Source of the DNA: a virus
Reading direction: 5' to 3' (one strand)
Virus record (IMG/VR): IMGVR_UViG_3300021962_000028
Span: 62,001 to 126,000 of that record
Length of the DNA: 64,000 bases
How positions within the stretch are numbered: position 1 is the first letter of the stretch; every line of letters starts with the position of its first letter. The notes under the pieces were generated by a model, which was given only the letters and a program-made list of their open reading frames with translations, did not search any database and was not told where the DNA came from. A program made the position numbers and the translations under genes. Of this stretch, positions 47,662-55,896 are shown piece by piece.

Positions 47662-48229
47662 TTCTTTGTTCTATGGATTTTTTCATTATTAACAAATCCT
47701 GTAACTCTCTATTTTGAGATTCTGTTAAAACTTTTTTAGGCTTTCTTGACTCAACTAATGATGGTTTTCCAATATCATAAATTTCCCAATCACCTGATTC
47801 TGAGTCATATGTATCTTCATCTCTAAATTCACCATCATAGTAATCAAATCCGTGTGGGTCGTTATAAATGAACCCACTAACATAATCTTTAGAATAAGTA
47901 TTAATACGATGTAAATATTTTTCTGTCGAAGATTTTCTAACGTCAACAGTTATGATAACAGGAAACACCATCATTTTAGGGATAGTAATGTCACCCTCAC
48001 CATTAAAGTTATGGTTGTCCTGATATAATTTCCAAAAAAACCCGTAGTCCTCCCAATTAATATCCATAATACCAAATTTCTTAAGCGAGGTATCAATTAA
48101 CCCTAAAATAGTGTCATCATAAACCTCATCATCAGTCCAACTAATATTTTCTTCAGTTGCTTGTTTATCGATTTCTTTGATAATCATTTTCAATATTGAT
48201 ACGGGTAATTCGTTTTCAAATCGTCTCAT
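47642..48229 (-). CDS. Hypothetical protein, 195 residues
   Basis: Acidic, aromatic-rich protein (MRRFENELPVSILKMIIKEIDKQATEENISW...) with a C-terminal basic helix KPKKVLTESQNRELQDLLIMKKSIEQRI. No motif recognised. GTATTTATT lies 3 nt before ATG. Confidence 0.6.
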   Translation of the reverse strand: MRRFENELPVSILKMIIKEIDKQATEENISWTDDEVYDDTILGLIDTSLKKFGIMDINWEDYGFFWKLYQDNHNFNGEGDITIPKMMVFPVIITVDVRKSSTEKYLHRINTYSKDYVSGFIYNDPHGFDYYDGEFRDEDTYDSESGDWEIYDIGKPSLVESRKPKKVLTESQNRELQDLLIMKKSIEQRIKTLSS

Positions 48230-48232
48230 ACA

Positions 48233-48240
48233 AATAAATA
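48233..48240 (-). promoter_or_regulatory. TATTTATT motif near ATG
   Basis: GTATTTATT-TGT-ATG at 48229; a terminator lies immediately upstream, so this must be the promoter region. Confidence 0.5.
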
Positions 48241-48253
48241 CTTTGGAAATAAA

Positions 48254-48278
48254 AAAACCACCCGAAGGTGGTTCTTTT
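48254..48278 (-). terminator. Rho-independent terminator
   Basis: AACCACC/GGTGGTT hairpin with T-run on the minus strand at the end of the phosphoesterase gene. Confidence 0.75.
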
Positions 48279-48975
48279 AATCATTACCCAAAAAAGTAAC
48301 TTTGTTTGTGATTGGGTCCCAATCAATATTCCAAGGAGTATGAGCGTAAAGATATCTTTCGTTCAATACTGATGCGTTGAAGTAATGAGTGTGTCCGTCA
48401 AAGTAGTGACCGTACCCAGTGTGGATATGACCACAAACGTGAATCTTTGGTTTGATAGTTTTAATTCTTTCAGCCAATAATTCACAACCTAAATGGTCTC
48501 CTCTGCGACCTTCAACATCATCCAAGAACCCCCAAGCTGGACCGTGAGTGATTAGGATGTCAGTATCCTCAGGAATCGCATTCCATTTTTCTAATAACTC
48601 AGAACCATTTTTAGGTAAATTGAACGCCCAATTATAAAATTCAGGTTGCCAAGGACTACCGTAAACTTTAACCATTTGTTTGTCATCACCAACTTTCAAC
48701 CAATCATCTTGTAAATAATCAACTGTTTTGTAAGAGTTTACAATTTGCATTGCTTTCTCAACGTTGTTTTGGAATCCCCAATCGTGATTACCCGCAATAA
48801 AGATTTTATGGTCGTAATTATCGATTTTATCAAACCATTTACAAAATTCGGTAATCTCGTGCTCATAACCCATAGAAGACATATCCCCTGCGTGGATTAA
48901 CAAATCACCACCAGGTAAATCCTGAGTTATGTGTTTGTGTTTTGTGTGCGTATCTGATATAAATGTTATTTTCAT
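48277..48975 (-). CDS. Calcineurin-like metallophosphoesterase (MPPED-type)
   Basis: 232 residues with the full motif set: FISDTHTKH, IHAGDMS, AGNHDW, LITHGPA and CGHIHTGYG. Arrangement and length resemble the MPPED/phosphodiesterase branch, different from the enzyme at 20261. Substrate unknown. TATATTTG lies 4 nt before ATG. Confidence 0.88.
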   Translation of the reverse strand: MKITFISDTHTKHKHITQDLPGGDLLIHAGDMSSMGYEHEITEFCKWFDKIDNYDHKIFIAGNHDWGFQNNVEKAMQIVNSYKTVDYLQDDWLKVGDDKQMVKVYGSPWQPEFYNWAFNLPKNGSELLEKWNAIPEDTDILITHGPAWGFLDDVEGRRGDHLGCELLAERIKTIKPKIHVCGHIHTGYGHYFDGHTHYFNASVLNERYLYAHTPWNIDWDPITNKVTFLGND

Positions 48976-48979
48976 AGTA

Positions 48980-48987
48980 CAAATATA
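48980..48987 (-). promoter_or_regulatory. TATATTTG box 4 nt before ATG
   Basis: TATATTTG-TACT-ATG at 48975. Confidence 0.65.
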
Positions 48988-48998
48988 ATAAAATTATT

Positions 48999-49598
48999 TT
49001 AATCCCACCAACCTTTTATTCCCGAACCATCAAATTGTTCGTACCAATCTTTATCTTTATCAAATTTTGAAGTGTCTTGACCTTTCAAAATTGTAAAAAG
49101 TTCATCCCATTCCTGATTCTCAATTTCACGAGCCCTGTCAAATACTTTACGATTGTGAATTTTTTCTTCTTCAGTATCTTTATCGATTAAACGACTATAA
49201 CCTGGTTTATCCTCAATAGGTTCAAACTCCCAATCGTGATGTACTATTTCACCAAGTTCTTTTTCCGCCATCTCAATGTAGTTATCCTGATTGTAATTTT
49301 TAATTAACTCAATCGCTCTACGCATCGCGGCAACTTTCTTTAAACGAGATTCATCAATTTCATTTCCGTGTTTCTCAACAGTGTCAGAAATGTTAGTTAG
49401 ACCAATCTCAAGGAATTTTAAAGTTCCGTGATGGTCAAACCAATAATGACTCCATAACGCTTTTCTAAATGTCCAAACATTCTTGAAAAATCTTGGTAAG
49501 TCATATCTGAATAACTCGTATGTTTTATACCACCAAGTTTGGTGTCGTATTAATGTCTTAAGACTATCCCCAAAACTATCTGCAAATCCTACCTTCAT
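48999..49598 (-). CDS. Hypothetical protein, 199 residues
   Basis: Trp/Arg/Glu-rich, helical (IRHQTWWYKTYELFRYDLPRFFKNVWTFRKALWSHYWFDHHG...), with ESRLKKVAAMRRAIELI. I recall similar sequences among unnamed large-phage proteins; no function known. A TATCTTTG box lies 15 nt upstream. Confidence 0.6.
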   Translation of the reverse strand: MKVGFADSFGDSLKTLIRHQTWWYKTYELFRYDLPRFFKNVWTFRKALWSHYWFDHHGTLKFLEIGLTNISDTVEKHGNEIDESRLKKVAAMRRAIELIKNYNQDNYIEMAEKELGEIVHHDWEFEPIEDKPGYSRLIDKDTEEEKIHNRKVFDRAREIENQEWDELFTILKGQDTSKFDKDKDWYEQFDGSGIKGWWD

Positions 49599-49613
49599 AA
49601 CTTTAATTTTTTA

Positions 49614-49621
49614 CAAAGATA
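49614..49621 (-). promoter_or_regulatory. Bacteroidota-type -7 box (TATCTTTG)
   Basis: TATCTTTG on the minus strand, 15 nt ahead of ATG at 49598. Confidence 0.55.
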
Positions 49622-49646
49622 GTAAATTTAAACCAAATACCAAATA

Positions 49647-49676
49647 AAAAAGACCTAAGATTTCTCTCAGGTCTTT
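49647..49676 (-). terminator. Rho-independent terminator
   Basis: AAAGACCT/AGGTCTTT hairpin with T-run on the minus strand, downstream of the HEVSH gene. Confidence 0.7.
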
Positions 49677-49747
49677 CGATACAGGATATATATAGACACC
49701 CAAAGAAGGGCGGATGTTTTAATAAATATAACAAATTTTTAAAAAAA

Positions 49748-50182
49748 TCAATCTTCAGAGTCTTCTAAACCCAATTTTTTTGATATTTGGGGTAATAATT
49801 CTTCATTAAACTCAATACCGTGTCTTTCTTTGAAGTGTTTCAATAATAATTCAATAGGTTTTTCATATCCGTGATGTTGTAAAATAACGTACGCACCTAA
49901 ATCCGCTTCAAGTTCTTCTCTCTCGTCTCTTGGGCCTGAATGGTCTAAAAGTATGTGAGAAACTTCGTGAGCTTCAATGAATTTTAAAACTCCCTCATTA
50001 CCCTCGTCCATTAATACCTCACCATCAATAATGACCAAATTTTTATTTGGTACCATAAACCCGTAACCATATTCGTTAAAATATTCTTTCACTTGAGGGT
50101 ATAATGGGTCGTCATTGAATACCACAACGATAGTTACGTCTGGTAAAAACTCGCTTTTATATTCTAATTGTGTTTGTTCCAT
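49748..50182 (-). CDS. HExxH metalloprotease-like protein
   Basis: 144 residues. KFIEAHEVSHILLDHSG supplies HEVSH, and 12 residues later REELEADLGAYVIL supplies the third ligand Glu/Asp, the arrangement of ImmA/IrrE-type peptidases. It has no DNA-binding domain. It may cut a host repressor or regulator, but this is inference. Confidence 0.72.
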   Translation of the reverse strand: MEQTQLEYKSEFLPDVTIVVVFNDDPLYPQVKEYFNEYGYGFMVPNKNLVIIDGEVLMDEGNEGVLKFIEAHEVSHILLDHSGPRDEREELEADLGAYVILQHHGYEKPIELLLKHFKERHGIEFNEELLPQISKKLGLEDSED

Positions 50183-50194
50183 AATTTAAAAAAT

Positions 50195-50215
50195 GGGGTG
50201 GTTTAGTTCCACCCC
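50195..50215 (-). terminator. Hairpin overlapping gene end
   Basis: GGGGTGG/CCACCCC hairpin with T-rich minus-strand tail, overlapping the stop of the next gene. Confidence 0.55.
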
Positions 50216-50430
50216 AAGGTATTTCTTTTGTGCGCTAAGATAATCTGAAACTTTTCATCATATTCGTATGTTAGTTTATCCATTTGACTATCCTTTGATT
50301 TCAATAAATTTGACCATTTATATTTAAATTGTTTATAACACTTTTCAGTGGTGTCTAACTGACCTTGTTTTGTACAAGACTCTAATACGTTGATTATCCA
50401 ATCATAATCTTTTTTGAAATTTTCAATCAT
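50203..50430 (-). CDS. Small hypothetical protein
   Basis: 75 residues (MIENFKKDYDWIINVLESCTKQGQLDTTEKCYKQFKYKW...), helical. The longer frame begins at a TTG inside the promoter box and is rejected. No family recognised. Confidence 0.6.
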   Translation of the reverse strand: MIENFKKDYDWIINVLESCTKQGQLDTTEKCYKQFKYKWSNLLKSKDSQMDKLTYEYDEKFQIILAHKRNTLGWN

Positions 50431-50457
50431 ATATGTGTTATTATTAATTATACAAAA

Positions 50458-50465
50458 CAAAGATA
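50458..50465 (-). promoter_or_regulatory. Bacteroidota-type -7 box (TATCTTTG)
   Basis: TATCTTTG on the minus strand, 27 nt ahead of the ATG at 50430. Confidence 0.55.
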
Positions 50466-50492
50466 CGTATTTTTTTTTAAATCAACTAAATT

Positions 50493-51314
50493 TTATACTA
50501 AAAGTGAATAATATTCTTTAAAATGTTTTAATCTGTCGGCTAAACCGATTGTTCCACCATTAACTCTTTTTGTCACCGCAGTAACTGTTGCATCATCAGC
50601 ACCTTTATCACATATCGCCCATAACTTGTTAGAATCAAAGAAAAAAGCCGCAGATGCTAAAGGATATTTTGTCGCAACTAAATCAGGATTTGATACCGTA
50701 TCTTCACCAATAAATTTTGCGAAGTTAGTATAGTTTGATTTACCTGTTAATTGAATGTATCCTCTACCACGGAATTTATAACCTTCTTTAGACGCTTCAT
50801 CACCATTACCCATTCTACTACCGTAAACACGAGATGCAATTTTTTCAGGTTGTCTTGCATAAGACTCTGCTAAGTTACCTGGAAAATATTTGCCAAAGAT
50901 TTTTTTAAGACCATCAGCAGAATAATTAACGTTTTCACTAACCGCTTTGAACCCTCCACTCTCGTGACCACATTGTGCTAAGAAATGTGCTAATCTTAAT
51001 GGTGTGGTAATATTGAATTTAGCTGCGGTTTCAGGAATCTGAGCAATAACCGCATCAGGAATATGACCTTTTAATTTTTCTAATTTTAATGGACCTCCTG
51101 TTGGGATTACAACATCTTCTTTAATTACCTCACCCGCAAACATTTTACTCCAAGTGCCATCACCAACGATACCATCGGCGGTTAATCCATTGGCCGCCTG
51201 CCATTGTTTAACTTTTGTTTCAGTACCAGGACCAAAATCTCCATCGGCAGTTAGACCTAATTTTGATTGTAATTTTTTTACGTCTTCACCTTTAGAACCT
51301 TTTTTTAATAACAT
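50493..51314 (-). CDS. Endolysin: peptidoglycan-binding domain plus GH19 lysozyme
   Basis: 273 residues. Residues 1-60: PG_binding_1 domain (GSKGEDVKKLQSKLGLTADGDFGPGTETKVKQWQ). Residues 80-270: GH19 chitinase-type muramidase fold, with FLAQCGHESGGFKAVSENVNYS (catalytic Glu region), the second acidic segment around YGSRMGNGDEASKEGYKFRGRGYIQLTGKSNY, and SAAFFFDSN. It degrades peptidoglycan for lysis. No signal peptide, so it needs a holin such as the 25.6 kb protein. Confidence 0.93.
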   Translation of the reverse strand: MLLKKGSKGEDVKKLQSKLGLTADGDFGPGTETKVKQWQAANGLTADGIVGDGTWSKMFAGEVIKEDVVIPTGGPLKLEKLKGHIPDAVIAQIPETAAKFNITTPLRLAHFLAQCGHESGGFKAVSENVNYSADGLKKIFGKYFPGNLAESYARQPEKIASRVYGSRMGNGDEASKEGYKFRGRGYIQLTGKSNYTNFAKFIGEDTVSNPDLVATKYPLASAAFFFDSNKLWAICDKGADDATVTAVTKRVNGGTIGLADRLKHFKEYYSLLV

Positions 51315-51373
51315 TGTTTTAATATTTTATAATAGTTTATTTACTATAAATATTTAAAAAACAACATTATATC

Positions 51374-51775
51374 CTATATTACACCTTTTCTCTTTAAATA
51401 CGCTCTACATTTTGGGTACTGTGATTTCTCAAACTTCCTCGCGTCAATTTCTAAAGGATGGTTTTCATAATCATACTCCTCACACAATTTAGAATATTGT
51501 GACATATTATTTATTTTAGGCATTTGTAGAAAATGTCTATATTCGTGAATAACTGTTCGGATAATTAACGTCTCAGTTTCACATACTAACGGGAAAACAG
51601 TTATAACTCTATTATAATATAAACCGTAATTATATTTGTTGGATTTATTGAATGAGACCTTTAAAGAGGGTTCCAATGTTTTAAGTGGGTTACCAAACTT
51701 GCTAAGACACCATATGAAAGTTTCTTTAGCGATTTCTTTACATTGTTGTTTAGTTAAAAATTTTCCCGTTTTCAT
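51374..51775 (-). CDS. SprT-like zinc metallopeptidase
   Basis: 133 residues. IIRTVIHEYRHFLQMPK gives HExxH (H-E-Y-R-H) and the C-terminal YENHPLEIDARKFE gives a possible third acidic ligand, recalling SprT/WLM-type single-domain proteases of phages. TATCTTTG lies 4 nt before ATG. Target unknown. Confidence 0.72.
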   Translation of the reverse strand: MKTGKFLTKQQCKEIAKETFIWCLSKFGNPLKTLEPSLKVSFNKSNKYNYGLYYNRVITVFPLVCETETLIIRTVIHEYRHFLQMPKINNMSQYSKLCEEYDYENHPLEIDARKFEKSQYPKCRAYLKRKGVI

Positions 51776-51779
51776 AACA

Positions 51780-51787
51780 CAAAGATA
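51780..51787 (-). promoter_or_regulatory. TATCTTTG box 4 nt before ATG
   Basis: TATCTTTG-TGTT-ATG at 51775. Confidence 0.65.
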
Positions 51788-51818
51788 CGAAAAATGGTTT
51801 AAATTAACAAAAAAACTT

Positions 51819-53516
51819 TTAATAACCTAAAATAGTGTTATTTGAATATCCTGTGTTAATTAAATAATAATTTGCACTACCTCCACTCACTGGTGATGAA
51901 ATGGTAATACTTTGTACACCTGGATATGTACTTCTTAAGTCATTTGTTGACGTATTAATTATTGAAAATTGGGATGAGGTAAATAATCTAACGCTTGGTA
52001 GTGAGGGTCCCCAACTTGAAAATCTTCCATTCTTTTTCATAAAAATGTAATACTCGTCAGATACCGTAATATTACCATCATTATTAACATCGTACTTATA
52101 AAAATCTAAAGAAGTGAAGGACCTAGTTATTGCTTTTGTAGCGGCACCTATTGCGTCAATATTTTGTAGACCTGTAATTGTGGTAGGAGCGTCTAATTGA
52201 ATATACCACTCAACTGATGGGTTAGTGGATTCATTAATTGTGTATTTACCTGTAACATCCGTATATACGGTTTTAAATAACACCCAAGGTGTGAAGGTAA
52301 CTATATAATCAAATTCAAGTACATAAGGTAACGAAACATTATTAGGTAAGTCGTTCCATAGACCCGCACCAACGAATTGTGCGTAATCTTCACCCCCCGC
52401 ATTATTTGGTTCTCCACCATTCCAAGATAGATATGGGTTTATACCAAACCTGTAAGATAGTGACATATAATTTCTATTTATCTCATCCGAAGTTAAAGAA
52501 GTGTTATATACTTGGAATGAGCCTAATCTGAACGACCCATAACCACCGTGACCCATATGAGTCCCATCCGCCAATCCTAGTGCAAACACTTGGTCACCCC
52601 CACCATTTAAATGAGGTGCTAATCTATTAAACGTTGAACTACCAAAAGACACTCCATTTTTATATCCTGTCATTGTTGACCCATCATAGGTTAACGCCAC
52701 CATACACCACTGATTTAATGTAATACTTGTGGATATTTGAGTAATTCCCGTTCCATTCCAAAAACCACATCTTAATGTATTACCACCTGTAATTTCAATA
52801 ACTGACTCGTGCCATCCTGAGGTTGTCGATGTCGTACCCAATTCATCTAATATAATACCATTACCTGTTGGGTACACCCATAGTATTAATGTAATGACTT
52901 TTGAATTTGTGAAATGACTTGTTAAACTTGGTGTAATACCATAGTTATTAACACCATTAAATGTTAGGTATTTTCCCCCGCCTGTAGTTAGAACTGGTGA
53001 ATTATATAATGTAATATTTTTTGAATTTTTTAAATCCGTTAAAACACTACCTGAATTATAACTATTAACATCGTAATTGTTGGTTTGAGTGGTTGTTACA
53101 TAATTCTCAGTCCACCTCCACCCACCTAAGGGTTCTGAATAAAAGGCTCCTGTTTTATCCTGATAATAACCTATCCACCCTGAAGGCCAAGTGTTAAAAA
53201 GAAAATTTTTCTCGGAAACATCTGATATTGTCGCCAAATGCCCGTTCATATTTTCACAAGCGGTTTTTGCATCTAACCAAAACATTGAGCCTGTTGAACG
53301 ATAATATGAGTGACCGTTATAGTTGGTTTGAGACGTAAATCCGTTTAATGATGGTGTTGTTCGCTTATATAATTTCACAGGAACATTCGACGCTCCAACC
53401 CCATTTGAATTGTAGATATACCCTGAATAAGTAAAATTTTGACCCATCACAACATTGGTGAAGAACAAAACCAAAACACATATAATGTTTCTAACCTTAG
53501 ATTTTATTAACTGCAT
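51819..53516 (-). CDS. Exported C-type lectin-like protein with inserted LamG domain and dockerin-like loop
   Basis: 565 residues. Signal peptide ends VVMGQ. C-type lectin part 1 (about 48-135): HSYYRSTGSMFWLDAKTACENMNGHLATISD..; a LamG/concanavalin-like domain (about 165-345) with YLTFNGVNNYG and WCMVALTYDGSTMTGYKNG; then lectin part 2 (about 360-405): YLSWNGGEPNNAGGEDYAQF. So one lectin fold appears split by another domain. Near residue 475 is YKYDVNNDGNITVSDEYY, a dockerin/EF-type Ca loop, and the C-terminus matches an internal part of the 57-58.9 kb protein. Carbohydrate-binding surface protein (inference). Confidence 0.8.
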   Translation of the reverse strand: MQLIKSKVRNIICVLVLFFTNVVMGQNFTYSGYIYNSNGVGASNVPVKLYKRTTPSLNGFTSQTNYNGHSYYRSTGSMFWLDAKTACENMNGHLATISDVSEKNFLFNTWPSGWIGYYQDKTGAFYSEPLGGWRWTENYVTTTQTNNYDVNSYNSGSVLTDLKNSKNITLYNSPVLTTGGGKYLTFNGVNNYGITPSLTSHFTNSKVITLILWVYPTGNGIILDELGTTSTTSGWHESVIEITGGNTLRCGFWNGTGITQISTSITLNQWCMVALTYDGSTMTGYKNGVSFGSSTFNRLAPHLNGGGDQVFALGLADGTHMGHGGYGSFRLGSFQVYNTSLTSDEINRNYMSLSYRFGINPYLSWNGGEPNNAGGEDYAQFVGAGLWNDLPNNVSLPYVLEFDYIVTFTPWVLFKTVYTDVTGKYTINESTNPSVEWYIQLDAPTTITGLQNIDAIGAATKAITRSFTSLDFYKYDVNNDGNITVSDEYYIFMKKNGRFSSWGPSLPSVRLFTSSQFSIINTSTNDLRSTYPGVQSITISSPVSGGSANYYLINTGYSNNTILGY

Positions 53517-53949
53517 TAATTAAAGCCTTTTTCAAACCTGCCGAAAATGAAGATTTTTCAAATGGTATATTTTCATCTTGTAATTCAATAAAAGTTGATT
53601 TGACATCAATTTTACTCTCCCCAACACCAATATAATCTTTATCGTCGATAGTCACTCTTAATGTTACTATAGTAACCTTTCTTTTTTTCTCGAATGGACC
53701 TATTGAGATACCAGTAGTTGGTGCCTCAATACTTTCAATCACAACTGAAACAGGTTTACCGTCTTCACATATGGAATATTTTTCAGATAATACCTCTTCA
53801 GTTATTTGTTTTACCCCCAATGTAAATCGTTTAGGGCTAATCCCTTGAATACTGTCTTTAGTTTGAACACTTTTAACAGTAAAACACGACTGAGAGTAAG
53901 ATGTTATTGACATTAAAGTCGTCAATGTAATTAATAATAATATTTTCAT
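53497..53949 (-). CDS. Exported protein of the CsgG-like operon
   Basis: 150 residues with signal peptide MKILLLITLTTLMSITSYSQ. The mature part has SVVIESIEAPTTGISIGPFEKKRKVTIVTLRVTIDDKDYIGVGES, strands resembling part of a CsgG/lipoprotein-assembly fold, ending SAGLKKALINAVNKI, like the C-terminal helix of CsgG-type proteins. Possibly a periplasmic partner of the CsgG-like protein; no lipobox. Confidence 0.6.
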   Translation of the reverse strand: MKILLLITLTTLMSITSYSQSCFTVKSVQTKDSIQGISPKRFTLGVKQITEEVLSEKYSICEDGKPVSVVIESIEAPTTGISIGPFEKKRKVTIVTLRVTIDDKDYIGVGESKIDVKSTFIELQDENIPFEKSSFSAGLKKALINAVNKI

Positions 53950-53950
53950 T

Positions 53951-55543
53951 TTATAATAAAGCTTTAGCTCCAAGTAATACTTGGTAATTTAATGTGGCAT
54001 CTTTTACTTGTTGTACACCACTGAAACTTAAATTTAATTTAAATTTACTACTTATTCGATAATCAAATGCGGTGAATGGTACTGCTAACCATCCTGATTC
54101 GTACCACAACCCTTCATAATAATATACATATGGTGAGTATACAAATACTAACATAGTTGTGTTATTTATTTTTTTAGTAACTTTAAAAGTACCTATTAAT
54201 CCACCTAATGCCGATAAACTTTGGAATCTTGCGGAACCTAAGTTACCTGTCGTGTAATTAACCCCTAAAGTACCTGTAATATTTTTATATTTATAAGATT
54301 CCATTATTGAGGTTGTGTTGAAAAAATCCTTTTCAAAGTTCAACATTGATGAATTAGCAATAATTGATGTTAAATTTTTTCTTCGGTATCCCGCGAAAAA
54401 AGTGATGTTTGAATTGTTAATAGAACTAGTAAAATTAAGTAACGCACCTCTAACAAATGTATTATCGGTGTTTGACTTTGTGAAACTCATATTAACTCTA
54501 AACTGTTGAGCTTCGTCACCCGACGCACTACTAATCGCTACAATATCACCCGTTAATAAAATCCCACCTTGTTTTGCATTCGCAACTTTAGATTTAACTT
54601 GGGCCGAGTTAGATGATGAGGTTTTGGTCATATCATTTAACTTATCCTCATTTGGGGTTTCATTCCCGTTGTTAGTAGTGTTACCACCTGAACCTTGAGA
54701 ATTACCTCCATTTGTCGTTACAGACGATTGAGTCGTTTGACTTCCTCCTTGAGTTGGGTTACCTGTATTTGTAGTGTTTCCTCCTGTTGTTGACGTTGTA
54801 GTTCCTTGACTTGAATTACCTCCTCCAGTGTTTTGGTTATTTCCATTACTTGTTTGTGATTGCGGGTTCGTTTGATTTCCTCCAGAAGTAGATGAACCTC
54901 CTCCATTGTTATTTGTGGTACCATTATTTTGTGTTTGATTGTTAATGGTCGACGAACCTGAATTTGAGGTTGTCTGACCGTTAGAACCACCACTTTGATT
55001 TGAATTTCCGTTGGTTGTTCCGTTGGTTGTTTGAGGACTAGACCCCTGAGAACCACCATTTTGTGTGGTTGTCTGTGTATTCCCTCCGATGGTTGATGAA
55101 CCCTGATTAGGTTTAGATTTATTATCTTCAGAGTTGGACTTTTCCTTAGCTTCGATAATACCTCCGATATTCGAACCACCGATTGATGATATGTCGTTTA
55201 ACGCGGATAAAACATTTGTTAAAACCGCAATATTGTTAGCCGCAATAATTGCATTCATTGTTGTATTTTGATATAATGCAACACCACTACAAGGACCCGA
55301 AGGATTTGATGAATTAATTTGAGTAATCCATTGCTCCAAAGCACCTGATTGTAATTGAGTGGGGGTAAAACTTTGCACCTGACCATAATACATTAAGGCA
55401 ACATTTCCATTAGGGTTATTAATGAAAAGTTCTTTAATTTTATTAGTACAGGGGTCCGTATATGTATACGAAAACCCCTGTCCAAATACCATTAATGTTG
55501 TGAACAGAAAACTTAGTGTTATTAAAATTTTCTTAATGTTCAT
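53951..55543 (-). CDS. Exported repeat protein with barrel-like C-terminus
   Basis: 530 residues from ATG 55543 (frame open further, overlapping the upstream gene). Signal MNIKKILITLSFLFTTLMVFGQ; N-terminal domain with DPCTNK and GPCSG; then about 150 residues almost entirely of Asn, Gly, Gln, Ser and Thr (about 165-310); then a beta-rich C-terminal part (about 340-530) that alternates like an outer-membrane barrel (RGALLNFTSSINNSNITFFAGYRRK, LVFVYSPYVYYYEGLWYE). Could be an anchored adhesin or a secreted amyloid-like substrate; not resolved. Confidence 0.65.
   Translation of the reverse strand: MNIKKILITLSFLFTTLMVFGQGFSYTYTDPCTNKIKELFINNPNGNVALMYYGQVQSFTPTQLQSGALEQWITQINSSNPSGPCSGVALYQNTTMNAIIAANNIAVLTNVLSALNDISSIGGSNIGGIIEAKEKSNSEDNKSKPNQGSSTIGGNTQTTTQNGGSQGSSPQTTNGTTNGNSNQSGGSNGQTTSNSGSSTINNQTQNNGTTNNNGGGSSTSGGNQTNPQSQTSNGNNQNTGGGNSSQGTTTSTTGGNTTNTGNPTQGGSQTTQSSVTTNGGNSQGSGGNTTNNGNETPNEDKLNDMTKTSSSNSAQVKSKVANAKQGGILLTGDIVAISSASGDEAQQFRVNMSFTKSNTDNTFVRGALLNFTSSINNSNITFFAGYRRKNLTSIIANSSMLNFEKDFFNTTSIMESYKYKNITGTLGVNYTTGNLGSARFQSLSALGGLIGTFKVTKKINNTTMLVFVYSPYVYYYEGLWYESGWLAVPFTAFDYRISSKFKLNLSFSGVQQVKDATLNYQVLLGAKALL
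54640..55110 (-). repeat. Asn/Gly/Ser/Thr/Gln-rich coding repeat region
   Basis: Roughly 470 nt of imperfect short repeats such as TTNGNSNQSGG inside the gene ending at 53951; frame-shifted readings of the same DNA give spurious open frames. Confidence 0.7.
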
Positions 55544-55544
55544 C

Positions 55545-55892
55545 TTAAACGTCTGTAGTGTTCGATAAAGACACACCGTCTTCTTCGTCAACCTTTTGAA
55601 TTAACATTTTATCTCTGTCCTCAGAATTGAACCAGTAATCAACAACTTTATTTAAGTTACCTACGAATGCTCCTAAAAGGATTAATAACATTTCTTTCCA
55701 ATCCTCTTTAATTTCAATACCAAAGAATACCGCGGAATTAATTCCTGCAATTATAAAGAAAAACAAACCTAATACGATGGCAGTAATTCTCCAACGATTA
55801 GATTGCATTTGTTGTAACATATAATAGAAACGATTTTTATCTTCTACTTTCACCATTTTGGTTTCACCCATTAATAAACTTTTTAAACTCAT
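55545..55892 (-). CDS. Two-span membrane protein, holin-like
   Basis: 115 residues from ATG 55892 (a GTG lies at 55913). Cytosolic helix, then hydrophobic spans AIVLGLFFFIIAGINSAVFFGI and MLLILLGAFVGNLNKVVDYWF, then an acidic tail. Layout resembles small phage holin or envelope proteins. It sits between the CsgG-like and repeat-protein genes; a role in lysis or in envelope delivery cannot be separated. Confidence 0.6.
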   Translation of the reverse strand: MSLKSLLMGETKMVKVEDKNRFYYMLQQMQSNRWRITAIVLGLFFFIIAGINSAVFFGIEIKEDWKEMLLILLGAFVGNLNKVVDYWFNSEDRDKMLIQKVDEEDGVSLSNTTDV

Positions 55893-55896
55893 TTTT

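Noticed and set aside
54718-55179. 153-codon minus-strand frame inside the repeat protein gene
   Set aside because: Alternate-frame reading of the NGST repeat region, with no start signals.
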